From: Candidatus Heimdallarchaeota archaeon LC_3 | GTDB taxonomy: Archaea > Asgardarchaeota > Heimdallarchaeia > Hodarchaeales > LC-3 | Length of the DNA stretch: 64,000 nucleotides | Direction of reading: 5' to 3' | Assembly (NCBI GenBank): GCA_001940645.1 | Contig: MDVS01000012.1 | Span: 7,250 to 71,249, forward strand | Part shown: piece after piece, positions 1 to 10,157 of the stretch | Numbering within the stretch: position 1 is the first letter of the stretch | Layout of the letters: every line of letters starts with the position of its first letter | Program-made: the position numbers and the translations under genes | Notes under the pieces: model-generated | The model's input: the letters and a program-made list of their open reading frames with translations, nothing else | Databases searched by the model: none | Told to the model about the DNA's origin: nothing

Positions 1-624
1 TCTTTGATTAACATTTGATGCAAACTTATTGGCATTAAAAACGATCTTTCTAGAAATTGTTTCATCATTTTCTAGGACAAAAATTTCGTTAGTTATTAAA
101 TTGACAACCACAAATATTGGTAACGTATATAAGTGATCAATACTTATGAATCCAAACTGTTTTCCAAACCCTCTGTTATCTATTTGATAAAATTTAATTA
201 AATCCTTTTTCCCATCGATTTTTGAATTAAAATTTCTTAAGATTTCATCCAAATTATTATCAAAATTAATATAGTCTGTACGGATTAATGGTGCTGTACT
301 GTCCACAATAGATTTATATTCGTCATAAAAGGACTCAGAAACCTCATTCCCTAATAAATAATACTTTTCTGATTTTTTTTGTTTATCTACAATAATACTT
401 GTAAGCAAATTATGAATTGAAATTAAATATACAATATAATTGTCTGAAGCAAATGAGGATAATCCACCAAGTGTAAAACTGCTAAAAAAACTTTTTAATG
501 CAGACAAAAACGCAGAAAAGAGATCTTCATCGAATTTAGTGTTTTTTCTAGAAAATAATAATGTTCCAGAGTCTGATTTAAATACAAAAACAGCAATTAT
601 GTCATTCTCTGTCCTTCTATTCAT
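1..624 (-). CDS. Longin-like domain protein, C-terminus cut by window edge
   Basis: The minus strand is open from an ATG at 624 to the window edge (208 codons) and reads MNRRTENDIIAVFVFKSDSG at its start. It is a clear paralogue of the next gene (810-1523): both share an FKSDSG motif near the N-terminus, a FSAFLSALKSFF helix, a GGLSSFAS segment and a VNLITxxIxxxENDExxS segment near residue 185. The alternation of strands and helices, with a short N-terminal beta strand followed by a helix, fits a longin/roadblock-type fold as in small GTPase regulators, but this is inferred from pattern and context. An upstream in-frame stop (ATG ATT TAA) makes 624 the likely start. The C-terminus is missing. 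It probably works with the Rag-type GTPase upstream on the same strand. Confidence 0.8.
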   Translation of the reverse strand, partial: MNRRTENDIIAVFVFKSDSGTLLFSRKNTKFDEDLFSAFLSALKSFFSSFTLGGLSSFASDNYIVYLISIHNLLTSIIVDKQKKSEKYYLLGNEVSESFYDEYKSIVDSTAPLIRTDYINFDNNLDEILRNFNSKIDGKKDLIKFYQIDNRGFGKQFGFISIDHLYTLPIFVVVNLITNEIFVLENDETISRKIVFNANKFASNVNQR

Positions 625-809
625 GATTAAATCATTTATAAAGAGATACTAAATTTAATTTACTAATATATATTACACATAGGTATTAAATACATTATTG
701 ATACTTACCTTTTAAGAAACGTTTGTTCAGGTAAATATATTCTAATCAAGTAGGTTTTAACTAACAATAAAAAGAGAAATTTAAAGAATTATTTGAGAAT
801 TTTATAGAT

Positions 810-1523
810 TTATAATTTAATATTTTCTCCAGATAAAAGATTATTAAACTGATCAATTAAACGTTCTATGTCCCATGGTTCAGATATATTGCGAATTTCA
901 AATTCAGAACGGAATTCTCTTTGGTTTAAATTTGTCGCAAATTTATTAGCAAAGAACAGGATGCGATTTGATACATTTTCATCATTTTCCATAATATATA
1001 TTTGCTTGGTTATTAAATTTACTGCTACAAATACTGGAAGGGTAATTAGTTGATCAGAATTACTAAATACAAATGGTTTGGATTCACCATTTGACTTTAT
1101 TTCAAATAATCTGATAATTTTCTTTTGTAATTCAGTTTTATAATCAAAAATTTCAATTATTTCATCAAGGGTCTGATCAAATTGAATTTTATCTGAGGGG
1201 ATAATTGGATTCGAACTGTCGACAATATCGTTATAATCCTGATAAAAGCCATCAGCAATTTGAAAAGCTAAAGAAAAATATTTTTCTGAAGCTAATTTTT
1301 TTTCTATTAAAATAGAAGTTAAAACGTTATGTGTGGATGCAAGATATACAATATAATCTTCAGAAGCGAAAGATGATAGCCCACCCAAAGCAAAATCACT
1401 GAAAAAACTCTTTAAAGCTGATAAAAAAGCTGAAAACATATCTTCTTGGACATCTTTTGTTTTTCTTGAATACAATGTAGATCCAGAATCCGATTTAAAG
1501 ATAAATATTGCAGCAATGTCCAT
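810..1523 (-). CDS. Longin-like domain protein, paralogue of its left neighbour
   Basis: A 237-residue soluble protein with no signal peptide or membrane segment. The N-terminal half has the IxxIFIFKSDSG strand, a long amphipathic helix (about 28-42), the GGLSSFASEDYIVYL hairpin and a helix ending in FYQDYNDIV. This suggests a longin-like fold of the kind used as small-GTPase partners or scaffolds; the fold call is inference. The second half has a further strand-helix unit ending in a helix with WDIERLIDQFNNLL. It is about half identical by eye to the partial gene on its left, so the pair arose by tandem duplication. It lies 48 bp downstream of a Rag-type GTPase on the same strand. A TATA-like element at 1549-1563 suggests it can be transcribed on its own. 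Confidence 0.8.
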   Translation of the reverse strand: MDIAAIFIFKSDSGSTLYSRKTKDVQEDMFSAFLSALKSFFSDFALGGLSSFASEDYIVYLASTHNVLTSILIEKKLASEKYFSLAFQIADGFYQDYNDIVDSSNPIIPSDKIQFDQTLDEIIEIFDYKTELQKKIIRLFEIKSNGESKPFVFSNSDQLITLPVFVAVNLITKQIYIMENDENVSNRILFFANKFATNLNQREFRSEFEIRNISEPWDIERLIDQFNNLLSGENIKL

Positions 1524-1548
1524 ACGGTTATCTACTCAGCAATTTAAG

Positions 1549-1563
1549 TCATTTATATATTAT
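1549..1563 (-). promoter_or_regulatory. TATA-like promoter of the longin-like gene
   Basis: The plus strand reads catttatatattattt here, an archaeal TATA-type element on either strand. Its centre lies about 33 nt upstream of the ATG at 1523, which would put a transcription start a few bases before the start codon. It sits in the 48-bp gap after the GTPase gene, so the longin-like gene may have its own promoter. Position and composition only; the region is AT-rich and false positives are likely. Confidence 0.35.
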
Positions 1564-1571
1564 TTAAAAAT

Positions 1572-2471
1572 TCATTTGATAAATTTGTTTAAATCTTGAA
1601 CAAGTCGTATTGATTGATTTAAGAGTTTTATATACGATTCATTTAATTCTTCTGGTAAATTAAATGAATATCTTAACATCAAGATAAAATAATTATTTAA
1701 AATTGAGGTAAATACTAATTTGGATTGGAATTGTTGTATAGAATACTTTAATGATTCGTTGACTGAAAAACTTGCTTCTATTGTTTGATGTGCCTGTAAT
1801 AATTTCTCTTTAAGGTCAAAAATATCGTCCTGTGTGCTGATAATTGCCTTACCTCTTCCATCAATTAGTACCATTTGATCGATGAATTCTTTGTTTTGCA
1901 TTTCAAATTTTTGAAATATTGTTTCAAAAGATTCTGGTCCTTGAGCAGAAGTATCAATAATATTTTCCATTGCAGTAAATATAGACTTATCGTAAACACT
2001 TGTTTCATGAATTGGGTAGGTGTCGTCTAATTCCAAGAATTCTTTGATATTCTTTACAAATTCCTCTGTTTTTCCCTTTTCAATTAAATCAACCTTATGA
2101 AATAAGATGTGAACTTTAGCCTCGGGTGAATATTTCTTCAAAGTTTGCAAACCAAGATCATAATAATATTTAGCTAATGAAATTTTTGGCATGTTAATAA
2201 CATCAAAAACATAAATCATCACTGCAACTTTACTGAAAATAAATTCAGCTAAATCTCCAGTAAATCTGTCTAGAAATGACTTTTGACCACCTAAGTCGAA
2301 AAGAGAAATCTTTGTTCCAAACATTGTATAAGTCTTTCTTTTATAATCAATAGTAGCGCTATAGGGAGCCTGTTTTTGGGGAACGTAACCTTCAGCAGAA
2401 ACTTTGACTATGGTAGTTTTACCTGACTCAGCAAGACCCATAATAATGATTTTTTCCATCAATTTGTCCAT
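1572..2471 (-). CDS. Rag/Gtr1-type small GTPase with C-terminal roadblock-like domain
   Basis: A 299-residue GTPase. The P-loop GLAESGKT spans residues 12-19, the switch I threonine is T40, G3 is DLGGQ at 59-63 and G4 is HKVD at 125-128. The histidine in G4, the IFSKVAVMIYVFDV segment and the YYYDLGLQTLKKYSPEAKV stretch align well by eye with eukaryotic RagA/Gtr1, where HKMD and the same spacing occur. Residues from about 190 onward (VLIDGRGKAIIS followed by helices) are the right size for the roadblock-like C-terminal domain that Rag proteins use to dimerise. Rag GTPases act in amino-acid signalling in eukaryotes; here the role is unknown. M1 is preferred because a TATA-like element lies about 27 nt upstream, but M5 (2459) is possible. 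It is divergent from the giant receptor gene. Confidence 0.88.
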   Translation of the reverse strand: MDKLMEKIIIMGLAESGKTTIVKVSAEGYVPQKQAPYSATIDYKRKTYTMFGTKISLFDLGGQKSFLDRFTGDLAEFIFSKVAVMIYVFDVINMPKISLAKYYYDLGLQTLKKYSPEAKVHILFHKVDLIEKGKTEEFVKNIKEFLELDDTYPIHETSVYDKSIFTAMENIIDTSAQGPESFETIFQKFEMQNKEFIDQMVLIDGRGKAIISTQDDIFDLKEKLLQAHQTIEASFSVNESLKYSIQQFQSKLVFTSILNNYFILMLRYSFNLPEELNESYIKLLNQSIRLVQDLNKFIK

Positions 2472-2506
2472 CCTTTTATTTAAAAAATAATCCTTTTATT
2501 TAAAAA
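2470..2506 (-). promoter_or_regulatory. Twin TATA-like direct repeat upstream of the Rag-type GTPase
   Basis: The 17-bp string atccttttatttaaaaa occurs twice with a 20-bp period, at 2470-2486 and 2490-2506. On the minus strand each copy is a TTTAAATA-type element. The distal copy is centred about 27 nt before the ATG at 2471, the spacing expected for a leaderless archaeal transcript. The proximal copy overlaps the start codon and could be an operator half or a duplicated promoter. What is seen is the repeat and its spacing; promoter function is inferred. Confidence 0.45.
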
Positions 2507-2664
2507 GATAAATTCTATTATTAATAAATTTACTAAGCTTTGATTTTGTGAATTAATACAATCAATAGTTAAAATTCATAATTAAATCTAATAATTTTTT
2601 ATTTAATTGGAATTTTATAAGAATTTAGATGAGAACCATTATTTTCAATAATTGGATATTTAAC

Positions 2665-2680
2665 AAAATCTTTTATATGT
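2665..2680 (+). promoter_or_regulatory. Candidate TATA box for the giant receptor gene
   Basis: An aaaatcttttatatgt element lies about 49 nt upstream of the TTG start at 2724, which predicts a leader of roughly 23 nt. It is the best TATA-type match in the plus orientation within the 252-bp divergent intergenic region. The assignment rests on sequence only. Confidence 0.35.
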
Positions 2681-2723
2681 TTACAATTATTTAATTAATA
2701 ATTATTATTAGGTTCTGACTTGA

Positions 2724-5700
2724 TTGGTTCGCCATAAAACTTTTTTTGGTATCTTCTTTTTGTTCTTACTATCAATAACCATGGGAATGGAGCTTTCCTC
2801 GGTAATTGATATGAATGTAGAGGGTAAAATTAGCAGGAATGAAGAAACAAATTCATTGGAAAGGCTAACTGAAAATGACATAAAATTTTCATCCAATAGT
2901 ATAAAAACTGAATATAATAAGTTCATATCTTCAAAAAGTAATGATTTAAACGTTAACATTGAAAATACTAATAACAATGATTCGAATAAGGCTACCAAGC
3001 CTAATCAAAGATATCCTAATTATAAACTTCTCGATACAGGTGATGAATCACTTTGGTATAATAAACAATGGCGTTATAGAAAAAATATCACAATTCCAGC
3101 AAGTAATGTCAATGAGGATTTAACAGATTTTCCCTTGTTGGTAGACATATATGATATAGATTTGAAACATGCTTTAAATAGTGGGTTTGATATCTTATTT
3201 ACTGACGAATATAACAATAAACTTGCTCATGAAATAGAACTATTTGATAAATATTATAATTCAACCCATGCGCATTTAATAACTTGGATAAAAACTGATC
3301 TTTCTAGCACAATAAACAATACTTTAATGATGTATTTTGGTTTTCCTTTTTCAAATTCTCAAGAGGATGCCATCAATGTTTGGACGAATGGATATGAAGC
3401 CGTGTACCACATGAGTGAGTCCCCTGCTGGGAATATAATTGATAGTAAAGGCGTTTACAATGGTTCAGCATTTGGTGGTATGGATGACTCAAATCTCCAA
3501 AGTGGAGTTATGGGAAATGGTTATTATTTTTCTGGTGATTTTAATGGTTCGGATGATATTATAGAAGTAGGAAATTTCAATAGCAACTCTTGGGGTGAGA
3601 TCACAATTGAAGCATGGATAAATCATTTTGATGAAACAAGATGGGAGAATGTAATAATAGCAAAAGCACATAACAACTGGGATACGACTCCTATTTGGAC
3701 TCTAGATACTGATGGCAAAGAAAAAATCAATTTTTTTGCTTCAACAGATGGCACTGGAGGGTCTACGGACGTTGAAATTACTGGGACTACACTAATGGAT
3801 GTCAGTGGTAACCAGTGGTATCAAACGGTTGTTACATGGGACGGATCAACTATTAGAGCATATTTAGATGCTAATCAAGAGAAATCTGTTTCTTTAAGCG
3901 GTGATAGTTTTTGGGACTCTAATAATGTTGTAACAATTGGAGGATTAAAAGTAAATACTTGGACAATTTTTCATGGGAAAATGGATGAAATTAGAGTTTC
4001 TAGCACAGCACGGTCACCAGGATGGTTATCTACCCAATATAACAACCAAATAGACCCAAATTCATTTTATTCAATACAAACATTAGAAGAGTTTGTTCTA
4101 GAACAAAATTGGGCATTTGAATCACTTCCTTATCGAAAGAACATAACAATTTTATCTTCCCAAGTTCCAGAAAATCTGTCTTATTTTCCATTTTTGCTAA
4201 ATTTGCTTGATCCTGGTCTTCATGATGAAGCTCAACCAGATGGTGAGGATATCTTATTTACTGATAATCAAGGGGTAAGAATTGAACATGAAATTGAAGA
4301 ATTTATCAATAATTATAATTCCAGTCATTCAAAGCTTCTTTCTTGGATAAAAATTCCACATTTATCTAGTATATCCGATACTACAATAATTATGTACTAT
4401 GGTAATTCATCTATATCAAATTATGATCTAGATTTTGGAGTTTGGGACCTGTATAAAGGAGTTTGGCACTTATCAGAATCAGTAAATGATGAATCACTCA
4501 TTAATGAGGTTCACAAAGATTCCTCTTTCAATTCTAATTATGCAGATCAACTAGGAAATAATGAAATCAATGGTGTTATAGGTAATGCACAGGAATTGGA
4601 TGGAGTTAATGACTATATTCGTGTAGTTGAACCCGAAGAACTTAACTTAAACGAAGCTATGGATTATTCCATTTCCTTGTGGTTTTATAGGGATACAACT
4701 TCTTCTAGTGAAACAATTTTGTCAAAGCGAAATGGCAATTCTCTTTCTGATCTTGGATATTCGGTTTATATTAATAACAGTGATGGACTATTGTATTTCG
4801 AAGTTTCAGAAGGTGTAACTTTTGAGACAGGTATTTATTCGACTTCTAACTTCACACTACTTCCTTCTGGTTGGTTTTATATAAATTTACAATTCTCGCT
4901 TAAAGACAGTGCTATTTGGAAGATATTTATTAATGGAACAGATGACTCAGGAACAATGTACGGTAGTAATCCCAAGGATCTAGTTAGTGGGGGTAACTCT
5001 TTTGATTTCAATATAGGTGCTGAATCTGACTCTCAAAATTTCTTCGATGGTAGATTCGATGAGGTAAGAATATCAACAAAAAATTCTTCTTCAAATTGGA
5101 TTTTAACTGAATACAACAATCAATTATCTCCAGAGTCATTTTTTATTATTAGTAATGAGGTGGTTAGAGATTTTATTGTTCCTACCATTGAAAACTTTGG
5201 GGTTGAAGATTTAGGCAAAGGTCAAGCCACCTTTTGGGCTAATATAACAGATAATAGAGCTGGAGTTGATACAGCATTCATTGAAATTAATAATTCTGAT
5301 TTTGAATTAAATTTCAATGGTAGTTTATGGATATATCAGCAATCGGTTAATTTTAATGGATTTTACGAGTTTAGAATAATAAATTCTTCTGATTTTGCCT
5401 TCAATATTAATTCTACGCCTACTAATTACCTAAATCATACCTTCAGTCTCGATAACGTTGCTCCAAATGTGATAGATTGGGAATATTATTCAGAGATAGG
5501 TCTATATGGAACATTTAATGCTAATGTTTCAGATTCTTGGGGTACTATAGATAAAGTGTTAATTATCGTTACTAATCGAGGAAATAAAACAGCAGTTATG
5601 CAAAATACTGCAAATGGATACATTAATAATACGCTTGTATTAGCAGAAGGATTAATTGACTTCGTTATTCAAGTTAATGATACAGCAGGAAATTTTGAGG

Positions 5701-8700
5701 AATCCGAAATACACACAGATTATGTTACAGGAACAAATGTACCTCCAAGTGCAGAAAATGTGACTATTACACCTTTATTCCCTAATTCAAGCCAAAATCT
5801 TATACTTTCTTATGATTTTGTTGACATTGATGGTGACTCACCAAACCCTCCTAAAATAATTTGGTATAAAAACGGAATCTTACAACTTGGATTTAATAAT
5901 TCATTTATTATTAATTCTCAAGATACGAAAAAGGGAGAAATATGGAATGCAACTCTTCAACCCTTTGATGGAGCATTATATGGAGATATAGCTTATTCCA
6001 ACAATGTGATCATAGCAAATGGTGCACCGTCAATCTTAGATTTATCCGTTACGGAAAATCCTACAACAACAATTAATTTAGAAGCTTCATGGACTTATTC
6101 AGATGTTGATGGAGATTCAAGTAAGGGATACGAAATAATCTGGTATAGGAATAATATTCCCTCTATCTATTACAATGATACTACAATCCTAGCATCTGTT
6201 ACAATGAAAGGTGAAATTTGGAATTATTCACTCCAAGTTTTTGATGGTGAAAATTATTCTGTTATTAAATTTTCAGAAGAAACGATAATTCTAAACAGTT
6301 TACCTTCAGCATCAAATTTAAATATTGTCAATAGCTCTTTTATTCAAACAACCAACCAGTTAATAGCTAATTGGACTTATTTTGATCCAGATAATGATAT
6401 CCAAATTGGTTTTACTTTACTTTGGTACAAGAATGGTGAACTTCAACAATTATTAAATGACTCCCAAATAATCAATCCAGGAAATACCAGTAGGGGCCAA
6501 TCATGGTATTTTTCTCTTCGGGTTACAGATGGTATTAACAATTCTGTTTTATACACTCTTGTAATTCCAACAGTAATACTAAATGCTATTCCAACAGTTT
6601 CTGGCTTCATATTTAATAATCAATCGTCAAATAATACATTACTAGCTAATTGGATTTATTCTGATTCAGATAGTGATACAGAGATCCGTAATAATGCAAT
6701 CATTTATTGGTATAAAGATGGTTTACTTCAGGTAAATTTTAACAATACTGATTCAATTCCTTCTTCCTTTACAACAAAAGGAGAAATTTGGAATTTCACC
6801 CTACGAGTTCATGATGGTACTAATTATTCTATAACATATTATTCCAATTCTATAACTATTTTAAATAGTGCGCCAACAATTTCTGATTTATCCATAACAG
6901 TAAATCCAACTAATGATCAAGATTTAGTAGCTAGTTGGACATTTAATGATGTCGATGCCCTTGATTTTGAATCTGATTTGATAATTAATTGGTACAATAA
7001 CAGCGTATTACAAAATCAATTGGGAAATTCAACTGTAGTGCTAAATGGAAACACTACTAGATACCAAGTTTGGAATTTTACATTAAAAGTTTTTGATGGC
7101 TATGAATGGTCAACTTTGTATATTTCTGAACAAGTCAACATTTCTAATGCTATACCAGAGATTTCTGGCGTACCTGGCTTTGTAGATTCAACACCTACAG
7201 TATTGGAAGACATAATAATCCAATATACTTATTTTGACTATGAAAATGATTCAGAAGTAAATGCAAGTCGGATAATATTTTGGTACAAATTAAATGAATA
7301 TCAGCCACAATATGACAATAATATTACAATACCTAGTTCAGAAACTTTTGATTTGGAAACGTGGTATTATATTATTATGGTTTATGATGGTTTTAACTTT
7401 AGTATCAATTATACTTCACAAATAGCAGGTATTGGTTCTGTTTCAAACACTCCGCCTATTGTTGGGAATTTGACATTATTAGAAGCTACATCTTCTAATG
7501 ATTTAATTGCTAGCTATGACTTCTATGATGCAGATGGTGATCCAGATATCACTTCGGATATAAAATGGTACAAAGATGGGATTCATCAACCTATGCTTGA
7601 TGGACTCTTGATTGTACAGTATACACAAATCATACCAGGAGAAAAATGGAATTTTACAATTATACCTTATGATGGAAGAATTTCTGGAACCCTCAATTCT
7701 TCTAATACTATAATTGTAAGTAACAGCGCTCCAATTGCCCTTGGTTTGACAATAACTGAAACTCCTGAAACTGCAAACAATCTAATAATTAGCTGGAACT
7801 ATCAAGATATTGATGGGGATAATCAATCTTCATTTCTAATTCTTTGGTATAAAAATGGTGAATTACAAACTGATCTTAATAACTCTCTCACAGTCTCTTC
7901 TAGTTTAACCAAAAAAGGTGAAATTTGGAATTACACTTTAAAAGTTTATGATGGATCAAATTATTCGAGCTTGGTGTCTTCCCCAATGACAATAATTCAA
8001 AACACAATTCCAGTCATCAGTGGATTAGAGATTCTTAATGGGACAAGTATCTACACAAATAATAATCTGTTTGCTAATTGGACATTTTTTGATATTAATA
8101 GTGATACAGAGAGAGATTATTTAATTCAGTGGTATAAAAATGATAACCCTATCCTATCTTTAGATAACGAGACAGTTATTTTCAATGGAAACACCTCCAA
8201 AGGTGAATCCTGGTATTTCAAAATCCAAGTTTTCGATGGAGTTGAATGGTCAAACTTCTACTCCAGTCAACCAATAACAATTTTAAACAGTAAACCTTTT
8301 TTTGATGGGGAAATTATTATAAATTCAACGGAATTTGTTCATGGAAATCCCTTAACTGTTTATTATAATTATTCTGATATTAACGGGGATTCAGAGATTG
8401 GAACAATAATTAATTGGTACAAGGATGGAATTTATCAGCAATCATTTGATAATTTAATAACAATTGATGGTACGCATATAAGAAAAGGTCAGGAATGGTA
8501 CGTTAATGTAACTTTAAGCGACGGTATCGAATTCAGCAATTTTTCTTTATCTGTTAATTTTTCTATTGGAAATACTAATCCTGTAGTTGATTCAATTTCA
8601 ATTTATAAACCCTCAAATCGAACAACCAGAGATAATATTATATTATCTTATTCTACATTTGATGTTGACGGAGATGATATAACAAATTTTTCGATTCGAT

Positions 8701-10157
8701 GGTTTCTTGATTCCACAGAACAAGCACAATTTGAAAATGATACATTTATTGGTTTTGTGAATACAGCTAAAAATCAAAATTGGACTGCTTTAGTTCGAAT
8801 TTATGATGGAGAAAATTGGTCGGATTTCAATTCAACCTACATTATTACAATTAATACTTCTCCAATCATAGGAAATTTGACATTATTAGGTGGTGAACAT
8901 GCTAATGATGATGTTATCTTGCAATACGATTATTTTGATTATGATAATGATCCTGAACAAGCATCTATTTTACGATGGCTAATTTTCAACGGAACACCTC
9001 CATTTAAGGAGTTTTTCACAGGAAACACTCTTCCTTCATCAAATTTTAAGGCCGGTGACTGGGTTTGGATTGAGCTAACACCATACGATGGATTTGAATA
9101 TGGTATTGAGATTGAATCTATTCAAGGTGGACCATTTGTTTTGAAAGGAATTGTTGTAATTGGTGATTTTGCACCGGTACTAACAGTAATTCCCGATATT
9201 TTCAATATGAATCACAGTTCCTCGTTTACAGTTATTAGTAAAATTGCAGTAAATTATACTGCTTATGATTCTGATATTCTTGATTTACCCGATGTTGATA
9301 ATATTTATTTATTGTCTTTATTTTCCCAAGATGGCGTTTTTTACGTTAGGGATGCTGAATATCGATGGTTTAAGAATAATTTATTAACTCAACATACTGG
9401 TCCCTCTGTTGATCCACAATACTTATTTAAAGGTGATCAATGGCATGTTATTGTTCGTGTACCAGATCTTTATGGATTATTTAGTCTCTGGTATAATTCA
9501 TCTACTATTACTATTGAAAATAGTGCTCCTATTATTGAGAATATTGATTGGTTAAATCTTGAACCAACTGGACAAGAAAATATTGATCTAGTCTACGATT
9601 ATTCAGATATTAATAGTGATTTAGAGCAGCAATCGAAAATTCAGTGGTATATTAACGGTATTGAAATTAATGACCATGAAAATGAAACCTCGTTAAGCAG
9701 CATATATATAAATAGAGGTGATATCGTCTATCTTCTAATAACACCTTTTGATGGAGAATTATTTGGTTCTACGTATAATAGTAGTGATTATACTGGTCTT
9801 CTTTATGTTAAGAATTCTTCACCCGAGGTATTATCCGTGGAAATTAATAATCAACTTTCAACTTTTACTGATGATTCATTGAATTTAAGTTGGATTTACT
9901 TTGATTTTGATGGAGACACTGAAGATACAAATGAAACCATTATAGAATGGTATATTAATGGGGAATTACAAACAGGTTTAACAAATTTAACGACTATAGA
10001 TTCAAGCTTTACTCTTAAGAATCAAAGATGGCAGGTTGTAATTAGTGCTTATGATGGAGAAAACTATAGTATCTCTATTTATTGTCTTTATTTTCCCAAG
10101 ATGGCGTTTTTTACGTTAGGGATGCTGAATATCGATGGTTTAAGAATAATTTATTAA
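2724..10157 (+). CDS. Giant surface receptor, N-terminal part (frame broken by duplication)
   Basis: As assembled this is a 2,477-residue ORF with a TTG start. Residues 1 to about 22 form a signal peptide (hydrophobic GIFFLFLLSITMG). Two successive units follow, each a DUF2341-like domain (about 110-205 and 465-565; WRYRKNITI and PYRKNITI) plus a LamG/concanavalin-like domain, suggesting glycan or protein binding outside the cell. An Ig-like linker covers about 810-1010. Then come repeats of about 98 residues with the core WYKNGxLQ...LNNS...KGExWNFTLxVYDG. N-glycosylation sequons are frequent. The ORF ends with a 25-residue out-of-frame tail because a 770-bp tandem duplication shifts the frame after about 10,076. 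Without the duplication it joins the next ORF as one gene of 3,436 residues. It is not a natural C-terminus. Confidence 0.85.
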   Translation: MVRHKTFFGIFFLFLLSITMGMELSSVIDMNVEGKISRNEETNSLERLTENDIKFSSNSIKTEYNKFISSKSNDLNVNIENTNNNDSNKATKPNQRYPNYKLLDTGDESLWYNKQWRYRKNITIPASNVNEDLTDFPLLVDIYDIDLKHALNSGFDILFTDEYNNKLAHEIELFDKYYNSTHAHLITWIKTDLSSTINNTLMMYFGFPFSNSQEDAINVWTNGYEAVYHMSESPAGNIIDSKGVYNGSAFGGMDDSNLQSGVMGNGYYFSGDFNGSDDIIEVGNFNSNSWGEITIEAWINHFDETRWENVIIAKAHNNWDTTPIWTLDTDGKEKINFFASTDGTGGSTDVEITGTTLMDVSGNQWYQTVVTWDGSTIRAYLDANQEKSVSLSGDSFWDSNNVVTIGGLKVNTWTIFHGKMDEIRVSSTARSPGWLSTQYNNQIDPNSFYSIQTLEEFVLEQNWAFESLPYRKNITILSSQVPENLSYFPFLLNLLDPGLHDEAQPDGEDILFTDNQGVRIEHEIEEFINNYNSSHSKLLSWIKIPHLSSISDTTIIMYYGNSSISNYDLDFGVWDLYKGVWHLSESVNDESLINEVHKDSSFNSNYADQLGNNEINGVIGNAQELDGVNDYIRVVEPEELNLNEAMDYSISLWFYRDTTSSSETILSKRNGNSLSDLGYSVYINNSDGLLYFEVSEGVTFETGIYSTSNFTLLPSGWFYINLQFSLKDSAIWKIFINGTDDSGTMYGSNPKDLVSGGNSFDFNIGAESDSQNFFDGRFDEVRISTKNSSSNWILTEYNNQLSPESFFIISNEVVRDFIVPTIENFGVEDLGKGQATFWANITDNRAGVDTAFIEINNSDFELNFNGSLWIYQQSVNFNGFYEFRIINSSDFAFNINSTPTNYLNHTFSLDNVAPNVIDWEYYSEIGLYGTFNANVSDSWGTIDKVLIIVTNRGNKTAVMQNTANGYINNTLVLAEGLIDFVIQVNDTAGNFEESEIHTDYVTGTNVPPSAENVTITPLFPNSSQNLILSYDFVDIDGDSPNPPKIIWYKNGILQLGFNNSFIINSQDTKKGEIWNATLQPFDGALYGDIAYSNNVIIANGAPSILDLSVTENPTTTINLEASWTYSDVDGDSSKGYEIIWYRNNIPSIYYNDTTILASVTMKGEIWNYSLQVFDGENYSVIKFSEETIILNSLPSASNLNIVNSSFIQTTNQLIANWTYFDPDNDIQIGFTLLWYKNGELQQLLNDSQIINPGNTSRGQSWYFSLRVTDGINNSVLYTLVIPTVILNAIPTVSGFIFNNQSSNNTLLANWIYSDSDSDTEIRNNAIIYWYKDGLLQVNFNNTDSIPSSFTTKGEIWNFTLRVHDGTNYSITYYSNSITILNSAPTISDLSITVNPTNDQDLVASWTFNDVDALDFESDLIINWYNNSVLQNQLGNSTVVLNGNTTRYQVWNFTLKVFDGYEWSTLYISEQVNISNAIPEISGVPGFVDSTPTVLEDIIIQYTYFDYENDSEVNASRIIFWYKLNEYQPQYDNNITIPSSETFDLETWYYIIMVYDGFNFSINYTSQIAGIGSVSNTPPIVGNLTLLEATSSNDLIASYDFYDADGDPDITSDIKWYKDGIHQPMLDGLLIVQYTQIIPGEKWNFTIIPYDGRISGTLNSSNTIIVSNSAPIALGLTITETPETANNLIISWNYQDIDGDNQSSFLILWYKNGELQTDLNNSLTVSSSLTKKGEIWNYTLKVYDGSNYSSLVSSPMTIIQNTIPVISGLEILNGTSIYTNNNLFANWTFFDINSDTERDYLIQWYKNDNPILSLDNETVIFNGNTSKGESWYFKIQVFDGVEWSNFYSSQPITILNSKPFFDGEIIINSTEFVHGNPLTVYYNYSDINGDSEIGTIINWYKDGIYQQSFDNLITIDGTHIRKGQEWYVNVTLSDGIEFSNFSLSVNFSIGNTNPVVDSISIYKPSNRTTRDNIILSYSTFDVDGDDITNFSIRWFLDSTEQAQFENDTFIGFVNTAKNQNWTALVRIYDGENWSDFNSTYIITINTSPIIGNLTLLGGEHANDDVILQYDYFDYDNDPEQASILRWLIFNGTPPFKEFFTGNTLPSSNFKAGDWVWIELTPYDGFEYGIEIESIQGGPFVLKGIVVIGDFAPVLTVIPDIFNMNHSSSFTVISKIAVNYTAYDSDILDLPDVDNIYLLSLFSQDGVFYVRDAEYRWFKNNLLTQHTGPSVDPQYLFKGDQWHVIVRVPDLYGLFSLWYNSSTITIENSAPIIENIDWLNLEPTGQENIDLVYDYSDINSDLEQQSKIQWYINGIEINDHENETSLSSIYINRGDIVYLLITPFDGELFGSTYNSSDYTGLLYVKNSSPEVLSVEINNQLSTFTDDSLNLSWIYFDFDGDTEDTNETIIEWYINGELQTGLTNLTTIDSSFTLKNQRWQVVISAYDGENYSISIYCLYFPKMAFFTLGMLNIDGLRIIY

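Noticed and set aside
440..652. 70-residue plus-strand ORF
   Set aside because: It lies antisense to the partial longin-like gene, whose frame is supported by a paralogue next door.
868..1053. 61-residue plus-strand ORF
   Set aside because: Antisense shadow of the complete longin-like gene.
10082..10084. TTG as a genuine start of a second receptor gene
   Set aside because: It lies inside the duplicated segment, in the middle of a repeat, with no signal peptide; the frame only exists because of the duplication.
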